A DNA stretch of 34,394 bases. Source: Bacteroidales bacterium. Its GTDB lineage: Bacteria > Bacteroidota > Bacteroidia > Bacteroidales > ML635J-15. The translations under genes and the position numbers were made by a program. The stretch covers positions 1-34,394 of the forward strand of contig JAGOLH010000032.1 of the NCBI GenBank assembly GCA_017994175.1. Reading direction: 5' to 3'. The notes under the pieces were generated by a model. That model saw only the letters and a list, made by a program, of their open reading frames with translations. It was not told where the DNA came from and did not search any database. This document shows, piece by piece, positions 8,259-14,559 of the stretch; position 1 is the stretch's first letter, and each line of letters begins with the position of its first letter.

Positions 8259-9041
8259 ATGAAATATGGTATTACCGAAATAGCAATTGTTCCACTGCGT
8301 TCCTCACCTTCGGAAGGTAGCGAAATGTTAAGCCAGCTGCTCTTTGGAGAATGGTTCGAGGTGTTAATTGAAAGGAGTAACTGGACAAAAGTTAAACTTT
8401 TTCATGACGGCTACGAAGGATGGATCGATACAAAAACCATTAGTTTCATTACCCACGAAAAATATGAGCAACTGTGTAGCGACAAAAAAGTTTCGGTGGT
8501 TTCGGAACCCTTTTTAGAAATAGAAAATCAAAAACACGAAAGGTTTTATTTACCCGGAGGTACTACTTTACCCTATCACAACGGGAATCAATTTGAGGTT
8601 TCGGGTAACAATTTTACGATCATCGGCAAGACACCTGTAAAATTTACCGCTACCGACAACCAGTTGCCTGTTGTACTGGCAATGCAGTATTTGAACAGTC
8701 CTTACTTATGGGGCGGGCGCACTCCATGGGGAATTGATTGTTCTGGCCTCACCCAAACTGTGTACAGAATTCTTGGCATAAGCATTCCACGAGATGCTTC
8801 GAAACAAGTTCAGGCAGGAACTACCGTAAACCTGCTTTCCGAGGCGAAACCAGGTGATCTTGCATTCTTCGATGATAATAATGGACACATTAAGCATGTT
8901 GGGATTATTGCAGAAAATGGAAAAATAGTTCATGCGTCGGGCAAGGTTCGCATCGATAATATTGATCATAACGGAATTTTTAATACCGACAGGCATATAT
9001 ATACCCACAATTTGAGAGTTATCAAAAGAATTATACAGTAG
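8259..9041 (+). CDS. NlpC/P60 (C40) peptidase with N-terminal SH3-like domain
   Basis: A 260-residue cysteine peptidase of the NlpC/P60 class. An SH3-like region covers about residues 5-70 (ending GYEGWID). The catalytic domain covers about 130-245: Cys161 in WGIDCSGL, His213 in HIKHVGI and His225 in VHASG form the expected triad. The layout resembles the gamma-D-glutamyl-diamino-acid peptidases (dipeptidyl-peptidase VI/YkfC type) that cut peptidoglycan stem peptides. No signal peptide is visible, so it may act in the cytoplasm on recycled muropeptides. The ATG at 8259 gives this start; a TTG nine bases earlier is an alternative. It follows the DUF192 gene by 42 bases. Confidence 0.88.
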   Translation: MKYGITEIAIVPLRSSPSEGSEMLSQLLFGEWFEVLIERSNWTKVKLFHDGYEGWIDTKTISFITHEKYEQLCSDKKVSVVSEPFLEIENQKHERFYLPGGTTLPYHNGNQFEVSGNNFTIIGKTPVKFTATDNQLPVVLAMQYLNSPYLWGGRTPWGIDCSGLTQTVYRILGISIPRDASKQVQAGTTVNLLSEAKPGDLAFFDDNNGHIKHVGIIAENGKIVHASGKVRIDNIDHNGIFNTDRHIYTHNLRVIKRIIQ

Positions 9042-9165
9042 TAGTACTTCTTTTCGTTCTGCAAACTGATTCAAGGTATTTTTTATTGAAGAATTGAACA
9101 AATGCATAGGTTTATTGTTATAAATATATAATTACAAAAAATAATTACTTAAAAATATTTTAACT

Positions 9166-9744
9166 ATGATTACATTACCCGAATTACCTTACGCGATGAA
9201 TGCTCTGGAACCGTATATATCGGAGCAAACAGTAAAATTTCATTACACAAAACACCATCAGGCTTATGTAAATAAAGTGAATGCATTGATTGCAGGAACC
9301 AATTTTGAAGGTAAAAGCCTTGAAGAAATAGTAAAAAAATCGGAAGGCGGTATTTTCAATAATGGGGCACAGGTTTGGAATCACACTTTCTACTGGGAAG
9401 GTTTTGGTAAAAACAAAGGAGGTGTACCCGTAGGCCAACTCGCAAAGGCAATCGACACACAGTTTGGTTCATTTGATTCATTTAAGGAGCAATTTGCAAA
9501 TGCTGCAGCCAATCAGTTTGGTTCGGGCTGGGCATGGCTTGTGGTAAACCAACAGGGTAAACTTGAAATATTAGCTACCGGTAATGCAAACACACCTCTG
9601 CGTGATGGCTACAAACCATTGCTCACTTGCGATGTGTGGGAACATGCCTACTACCTCGACTACCAGAATTTAAGGCCTGACTACATTAGAAACTTCTGGG
9701 AAATCATCGATTGGGAAAAAATCAATACCAGGTTTTTACAATAA
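9166..9744 (+). CDS. sodB: Iron-type superoxide dismutase
   Basis: A 192-residue Fe/Mn superoxide dismutase, turning superoxide into hydrogen peroxide and oxygen in the cytoplasm. The metal ligands align with E. coli SodB at identical numbers: His26, His73, Asp156 (in CDVWEHAYY) and His160. Gln69 in the NNGAQVWNHTFYW segment is in the position typical of Fe-type enzymes; Mn-type enzymes supply this Gln from a later position. Related Bacteroidales enzymes can be cambialistic, so Mn use is not excluded. It is separated by 124 A+T-rich bases from the preceding gene and is probably transcribed alone, ending in a clear hairpin terminator. It fits an anaerobe that meets oxygen. Confidence 0.97.
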   Translation: MITLPELPYAMNALEPYISEQTVKFHYTKHHQAYVNKVNALIAGTNFEGKSLEEIVKKSEGGIFNNGAQVWNHTFYWEGFGKNKGGVPVGQLAKAIDTQFGSFDSFKEQFANAAANQFGSGWAWLVVNQQGKLEILATGNANTPLRDGYKPLLTCDVWEHAYYLDYQNLRPDYIRNFWEIIDWEKINTRFLQ

Positions 9745-9776
9745 ATTGGTTTAATTGCTGTGTTGTTACCAAAATT

Positions 9777-9798
9777 GCCGCTCAATGCGGCTTTTTTT
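9777..9798 (+). terminator. Rho-independent terminator of sodB
   Basis: Stem GCCGC (9777-9781) and GCGGC (9787-9791) with a 5-base loop, followed by seven T (9792-9798). It lies between sodB and the convergent etfA. Confidence 0.85.
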
Positions 9799-10822
9799 AT
9801 TTCAATGAACCTGCATCGTTCAACTGATTCAATTTTTCCAACAATACAGGAAGAACTTTTTTCCAGTCAGCAACAATCTTAATATCGGAACTGTTGAAAA
9901 TAGGGGCATTTTCGTCCTTATTAATGCTAATTACCAAACCGGCTTCTTTTATGCCACAAGTATGATGCGCGGCACCCGAAATTCCAGCATTGATATACAC
10001 TTTGGGTCTGACAGCCACGCCACTGGTACCTATCATAGTCTGCTCACCGGTTGTCCATCCCTCATCGAGAGCCGGACGAGTACAGCCGGTTGCGCCATTC
10101 AGTAAAGCTGCAATTTTCGTAAGAACTTCCCAGTTTTCCCGACTACCAATACCATAGCCCCCCCCAATTATGCAATCTGCTTCGTGCAAAGGCTTACCCG
10201 ATGCTTTAACCGGGGTAATTCCAGCAAATTTTATTCTATCACCAAAATCAGATAATTCTTCAGAGAAGTAGGCAATTTGTCCGGTTCTCTTTTCATCATA
10301 TAACGAAGTCATGATTCCGGGTTTAACAGAAGCCATCTGCGGCCTGTGCACAGGGGTTATAATTTCACCGAGGACTTTCCCTCCAAAAGCAGGTACTACC
10401 TGAATAAACCTTTCATTATTATCGATTTTAAGTTCAGTACAATGAGCAGCCAAACCGGTTTGCAATTTAGCAGCTACTGTGGGTGCTATTTCTGACCCAA
10501 AAAATGTAGCACCGATTAGTACAATTTCAGGTTGAAGCTTTTTTACAATTTTTGCAAGTGCATCTCCGTAACAGTCGCTCCGATAATGTTCCAGATTAGT
10601 GTTGTTAAAAATTACACACGTATCGGCACCGTACTTTATAGCCATATCAGCAAAGGCATGTACATCGTTACCAATAAATGCTGCAATTACTTCAACACTT
10701 TTCTTAATGCATTTCTTCATTCTGTTGGCTTCCCCTAACAATTCGAGGGAATTTCGGGCTATTGTATTGTCGATGATTTCGGCAAATACCAGAATTCTGT
10801 ATGTGTTATCGCTTGATTCCAT
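9797..10822 (-). CDS. etfA: Electron transfer flavoprotein alpha subunit
   Basis: This 341-residue EtfA carries the C-terminal FAD domain: IIGGGYGIG (about 218-226), GTSG (265-268), SGAAHH (282-287) and the ISINKDENAPIF segment (298-309). With EtfB it forms a dimer that exchanges electrons with acyl-CoA dehydrogenases. It is the last gene of the minus-strand cassette, 2 bases after etfB, and ends against the sodB terminator. There is no extra ferredoxin domain. Whether this pair is electron-bifurcating, as in many anaerobes, or a simple carrier cannot be decided by eye; the key question is how EtfB binds its own nucleotide. The direct electron partner is most likely the acyl-CoA dehydrogenase of the same cassette. 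Confidence 0.94.
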   Translation of the reverse strand: MESSDNTYRILVFAEIIDNTIARNSLELLGEANRMKKCIKKSVEVIAAFIGNDVHAFADMAIKYGADTCVIFNNTNLEHYRSDCYGDALAKIVKKLQPEIVLIGATFFGSEIAPTVAAKLQTGLAAHCTELKIDNNERFIQVVPAFGGKVLGEIITPVHRPQMASVKPGIMTSLYDEKRTGQIAYFSEELSDFGDRIKFAGITPVKASGKPLHEADCIIGGGYGIGSRENWEVLTKIAALLNGATGCTRPALDEGWTTGEQTMIGTSGVAVRPKVYINAGISGAAHHTCGIKEAGLVISINKDENAPIFNSSDIKIVADWKKVLPVLLEKLNQLNDAGSLK

Positions 10823-10824
10823 TA

Positions 10825-11625
10825 CTATCCGATGATTCCTGCTTTTCGCAATTCAACAATAATACGGTCGGCTATATCTTCGGGAGAACCATCAATTCTC
10901 TCGGCTTTGCGGTTAGTATCAGGCGAAACCATATCGCCCGGTTGGGTAGGTGAGCCTTTTAAACCCAATCTGTTGGCGTCTGCACCAAGGTCGGCAGCTG
11001 TCCACAAATTCAAAGGTTTTGCCTTAGCTTTCATTAAACCCATCACTCCTATCAGGCGAGGTTTGTTAACTTTCCGCGTTACAGCAATAACAGCGGGCAG
11101 CTTTACTTGATAATGGTAAATGCCCGTTTCGGCAAGTGTGTCAACATACAATAATTCGCCGTCGAAATCCAGGTGAACCACATTCATCAGATGTGGAAAA
11201 CCCAGCCATTCGCCAAGTTGAGGAGAAACCTGCCCTGTACTGCCATCATCGCTTTCATTGCCGGTAAGAACCAGGTCGAAGTTCCCTGCCTTTTTAATTG
11301 CTGAAGCCAGCGTATAGGATGTGGCAAGGGTGTCGGCACCGGCAAAAGAGCGGTCGCTGAGAAGGAAAGCTTCATCGGCCCCCATTGCTAATGCCTGCAC
11401 CATAACCTCCCTTGTAAATTCAGGAGCCATGCTGAAAACCGAAATTTTACCCTGAAACTTCTCACGTAGAACCAATGCTGCTTCCAATGCATTTTTATCA
11501 AGGTCACCGATTACCATTGGAATACCTGACCTGTCCCAGGTTTTGGTTTTAGGGTCAATACTAATTTTATCATAGTATTTTGAATCAGGAACCGGTTTTA
11601 TGCAAACTGCTATTTGTAACGGCAT
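10825..11625 (-). CDS. etfB: Electron transfer flavoprotein beta subunit
   Basis: A 266-residue EtfB. It opens with IAVCIKPVPD, has the conserved TGNESDDGSTGQVSPQLGEWL segment split around residues 120-140 and the PAVIAVTRKVNKPRL stretch of the ETF beta fold. It binds AMP or a second FAD, and pairs with EtfA, whose gene starts 2 bases later. The gene begins 59 bases after the acyl-CoA dehydrogenase on the same strand. Linkage of etfBA to an acyl-CoA dehydrogenase is the layout of butyryl-CoA-forming Bcd-Etf clusters, but the dehydrogenase here lacks the normal catalytic Glu, so the electron donor or acceptor reaction may differ. Confidence 0.94.
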   Translation of the reverse strand: MPLQIAVCIKPVPDSKYYDKISIDPKTKTWDRSGIPMVIGDLDKNALEAALVLREKFQGKISVFSMAPEFTREVMVQALAMGADEAFLLSDRSFAGADTLATSYTLASAIKKAGNFDLVLTGNESDDGSTGQVSPQLGEWLGFPHLMNVVHLDFDGELLYVDTLAETGIYHYQVKLPAVIAVTRKVNKPRLIGVMGLMKAKAKPLNLWTAADLGADANRLGLKGSPTQPGDMVSPDTNRKAERIDGSPEDIADRIIVELRKAGIIG

Positions 11626-11684
11626 AATTATTTCGTAAAATTATTATACATACCGTAATTCCAGAATGACGAATATGACAGACC

Positions 11685-12827
11685 CTATCGGGTAAGTCCG
11701 GAAGCTATAATAACCGACATGATATGGGATGTGCCACCGGAGGGTATAATTGCCATTGCATCGCGAAGGAACCTGCCAACCGGATATTCGTTAATAATTC
11801 CATACCCACCCATCAGATCGATAGTTCTCTTTGAAGCCCTTACGGCAGCTTCCGACGAAAACAGTTTCACGGCAGCTATGTCGGATACACATTCCTGTTT
11901 GCGGTCGTAAATTGCGCTTGCATTATACAACATGGCATGAGCGGCATCGTAATCCACCTTATTTTCGGCAATAATAAACTGAATTGACTGCAAATTTGAT
12001 AAGGGTTTTCCGTATATTATTCTTTCCTTGGCAAATTTAACCCCCTCTTCCAGGCAACCACGCAGCACTCCGACAGCAATTGCCGACATTCCTGACCTTC
12101 CGAAATGACCAATCGTATGCATTGCAATTTTTGACCCGTCACCATCTTTACCAATAATGCAATTATGTGGTACAACAATGTTGTCGCAGATAATATCGCC
12201 AGTCACAGAGCCGCGAAGTCCCAATTTATGCTCTTTCCGTCCAGCATTCCATCCCGGAGTTCCCGGAGGAACAATAATGGCACTGATCAGCTTACGTCCT
12301 TTTTCATTTACACCACAAGTTCCGGTAACTACGTTAATTTCGGCATTATGCGAATTGGTGATGAAGCATTTTCTGCCATTAATTACATAGGCAGTATCAG
12401 TTTTTTCGATAGTAGCCATCTGGTTTCCAAAATCGGATCCTCCTCCGGGCTCAGTAACCGAAAGTCCACCAATTTTTTCGCCTGAAATTAACGGAGATAA
12501 ATAGGTCAACTTTTGTTCTTCGCTACCAAAGTTTACAATTGCGGCAATTGCCAGTTCATGCGTCATCATGGCAATACCAAAGCCTGCGGAGTGCCTCGAA
12601 ACTTCTTCAAGAATAATATTCCTTTCAGTAAGGCCCAATCCGGCTCCACCATATTGTGCAGGAACAAAAACTCCCAACATACCCATTTCACCCATTTTTT
12701 TAAACAGTTCAACTGGGCATGTATCTTTATCATCCCATTCGGCTGCATACGGTGCAATTTCCTGTTCAACAAAATCTCTAACAACTTTTTGAAGCATCTT
12801 TTGATCTTCATTGAAAAACTGAAACAT
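11685..12827 (-). CDS. Acyl-CoA dehydrogenase-family flavoprotein lacking the catalytic Glu
   Basis: A 380-residue acyl-CoA dehydrogenase of usual length. FAD-binding motifs are intact: LSVTEPGGGSD (about residues 117-127), a Trp/Phe-type FITNS segment and DLMGGYGIINEYPVGRFLRD near 340-360. In normal short-chain enzymes the next motif is YEGTSE, whose Glu is the base. Here it reads SGGTSH, so Gly364 replaces that Glu. The alternative Glu position of isovaleryl-CoA dehydrogenases (before the Arg of helix G) is Gly too (HFGR). Instead Glu91 lies where the 1,4-eliminating cyclohexene-carboxyl-CoA dehydrogenase has its Asp91 base, by my alignment from memory. So the fold is certain; the reaction is not. 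It has an unusually strong ribosome-binding site and lies between the AbfD-like gene and etfBA. Confidence 0.9.
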   Translation of the reverse strand: MFQFFNEDQKMLQKVVRDFVEQEIAPYAAEWDDKDTCPVELFKKMGEMGMLGVFVPAQYGGAGLGLTERNIILEEVSRHSAGFGIAMMTHELAIAAIVNFGSEEQKLTYLSPLISGEKIGGLSVTEPGGGSDFGNQMATIEKTDTAYVINGRKCFITNSHNAEINVVTGTCGVNEKGRKLISAIIVPPGTPGWNAGRKEHKLGLRGSVTGDIICDNIVVPHNCIIGKDGDGSKIAMHTIGHFGRSGMSAIAVGVLRGCLEEGVKFAKERIIYGKPLSNLQSIQFIIAENKVDYDAAHAMLYNASAIYDRKQECVSDIAAVKLFSSEAAVRASKRTIDLMGGYGIINEYPVGRFLRDAMAIIPSGGTSHIMSVIIASGLTR

Positions 12828-12830
12828 GAT

Positions 12831-12838
12831 TCCTCCTT
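12831..12838 (-). promoter_or_regulatory. Strong Shine-Dalgarno before the acyl-CoA dehydrogenase
   Basis: Minus-strand AAGGAGGA ends 3 bases before the ATG of the acyl-CoA dehydrogenase. Such a full anti-16S match is unusual in Bacteroidota and stands out among the A+T-rich leaders in this window. It confirms the start at 12827. Confidence 0.7.
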
Positions 12839-12893
12839 ATTATTTGTTATAAACTCAATTCATTTAAACTCACAGCATGTAATGTTGCGATGA

Positions 12894-14354
12894 TTATTTC
12901 GCAACAGCAGCGGGATCCGGAATATCTTCTTCGATACCGGCAATTTTCTTTGCCATTTCAACATACTTCTCAAATGGGGTAAATGCCTTAACCACCATGC
13001 GCGCACCGTCAGGTGATCCACCACCATGCATACACCCCGGCACTCCGGCACCAATCGTGAGCCACTCCGATAAACGTGTGGCACGCAGTCGGCTTTCGGA
13101 AGAGCAGGGTCCTGCTTTCACAAGATTCAATAGTGTATTTCCGTAGATAAGGTTCTTAAAATCGGCATATGAAGGAGTACAACCGGTTTCAACAATGCCC
13201 CCTCCTATTTCCTGACACAACCTTTTGGTTTCGTAAGGTAAAGTGGCAACATATATTTTATTCAGGTGAGCAATTTTTGACTCGGCAAACCAGGGTCCTG
13301 ATGGGTGAGGTCCCCCCAATGCCATAGCACCAATACCCAAACCAAAGGTAGTTTCGTTGTTGGCAGCCATCACTGTAAACTTATCATCGAATTTCTTATT
13401 CGAAATGCCATTAGCCCTAGCCATTAAAACAGCAGCTCCGATCATTACATCGCCCTGCCCTGCTACGCATGCGCCAATGCATGCACGGTAATTAGCAGTA
13501 AAGTATTCGATTACCTTGCCGGTATATTTAAACTCCCCTGCCATAAAAACCCGTTCGTTTGGAACAAAAACATTGTCAAAAATTAAATATGCCTGCGAAA
13601 TACCAGTGTCCGGAACATCCCAACCTTCTTCGTACTCCCTGCCATCGCTAGGGCGGCGGGTTTCAACAAGTGTAAGACCTTCTATATCACGGGGTACAAC
13701 AAAAGAAACCGCATAATCGGCATCGGTATCTTTGTAAGAAGATCCGGGCAACACAAAAATTTCTTCCGAAGCAGCTGCGCCGCAAATCATAACCTTTGCA
13801 CCTCTAACAACAATTCCATCGTTGCGTTTTTCAACGATTCTTACGTTTGTATCGGGGTTTTCTTGCTGTGAGGGTTTCAGTGTACGGTTGCCCTTAGCAT
13901 CGGTAAGCGCACCGGCACAGGTTATTCCACGCTCTTCGGCTTGCAATATCCATTTTTCAAGCCGTTGGTGGTAATTGGTACCAAATTCCGTGTCAACATC
14001 ACTGGTTACAGCCCACATCACATTCTGGGCATTCCAGCCAACACAAACACCACCACTGCATGAACCTGTGAAATGATACATTTCGCGCTTCAGTTTGGCA
14101 TTGTTCATAATATCGTCGAGACTTTTCATCAGGCTGTTGAACCGCATGATGGGCTTACCGGTCAGATAGGAAACAGTGGTAAAAAGGGCACGATATTTTT
14201 CGTCGTTGGCTGCATCGAAAGCACGTGAGTGGCTTTCAACTGTACGTTTAGTGGCTGGGTGAACCGTAACATCCTGAATAAGTTCTCCATTTTTGTAAAT
14301 GTTCGGTCGCATTGCTTTTAACGACCTCAGATAATCTTCGCGAGTACGTATCAT
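12894..14354 (-). CDS. AbfD/HpaB-family protein, divergent 4-hydroxybutyryl-CoA dehydratase homologue
   Basis: A 486-residue protein aligning end to end with 4-hydroxybutyryl-CoA dehydratase (AbfD), a flavin plus [4Fe-4S] radical enzyme: GTNYH, RIVEKRNDGIVVRGAK, FDNVFVPNERVF, GDVMIGAA and MHGGGSP all match. The cluster Cys ligands are kept as Cys99, Cys104 and Cys296, but the first pair is spaced CX4C instead of CX3C, and the cluster His (His292 in Clostridium) is Tyr289. Other active-site residues also differ: Tyr296 to Ile293, Glu455 to Gly440, Glu257 to Gln254, Lys300 to Val297 (alignment from memory of the Clostridium aminobutyricum protein). A product name of plain AbfD would therefore be unsafe. 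It is first in a minus-strand cassette, 66 bases before the acyl-CoA dehydrogenase. Substrate unknown; a CoA-ester is likely. Confidence 0.85.
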   Translation of the reverse strand: MIRTREDYLRSLKAMRPNIYKNGELIQDVTVHPATKRTVESHSRAFDAANDEKYRALFTTVSYLTGKPIMRFNSLMKSLDDIMNNAKLKREMYHFTGSCSGGVCVGWNAQNVMWAVTSDVDTEFGTNYHQRLEKWILQAEERGITCAGALTDAKGNRTLKPSQQENPDTNVRIVEKRNDGIVVRGAKVMICGAAASEEIFVLPGSSYKDTDADYAVSFVVPRDIEGLTLVETRRPSDGREYEEGWDVPDTGISQAYLIFDNVFVPNERVFMAGEFKYTGKVIEYFTANYRACIGACVAGQGDVMIGAAVLMARANGISNKKFDDKFTVMAANNETTFGLGIGAMALGGPHPSGPWFAESKIAHLNKIYVATLPYETKRLCQEIGGGIVETGCTPSYADFKNLIYGNTLLNLVKAGPCSSESRLRATRLSEWLTIGAGVPGCMHGGGSPDGARMVVKAFTPFEKYVEMAKKIAGIEEDIPDPAAVAK

Positions 14355-14530
14355 AATAATAAATTTTGTTTATGGGTTAAAAATATAAAAAAATGTCCTT
14401 ACCCAAAAAAAACGGAGTTCTTTTATTTTGAAAAGCTTAGAAATAAAATCGGCGCATTTATAATTGGATTATTTTTGTACAGATGCTGGTGAAATACAGT
14501 AACAACAGAACAAGTAATCGGCATTTTTCT

Positions 14531-14538
14531 TACTTTTG
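14531..14538 (+). promoter_or_regulatory. -7 box of pheT promoter
   Basis: TACTTTTG matches TAnnTTTG and lies 21 bases before the pheT ATG. Its last three bases (TTG, in frame with pheT) could be mistaken for a start codon. The 205-base gap 14355-14559 also must hold the divergent promoter of the AbfD-like cassette, for which I see no exact match. Confidence 0.45.
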
Positions 14539-14559
14539 CAACTCTTAATCAATTACTGT

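Noticed and set aside
12513-12893. 126-codon plus-strand frame
   Set aside because: Antisense shadow of the acyl-CoA dehydrogenase start; no family features.
12894-14354. Annotating this gene simply as 4-hydroxybutyryl-CoA dehydratase
   Set aside because: The cluster His and several catalytic residues of that enzyme are replaced, so only family membership is safe.
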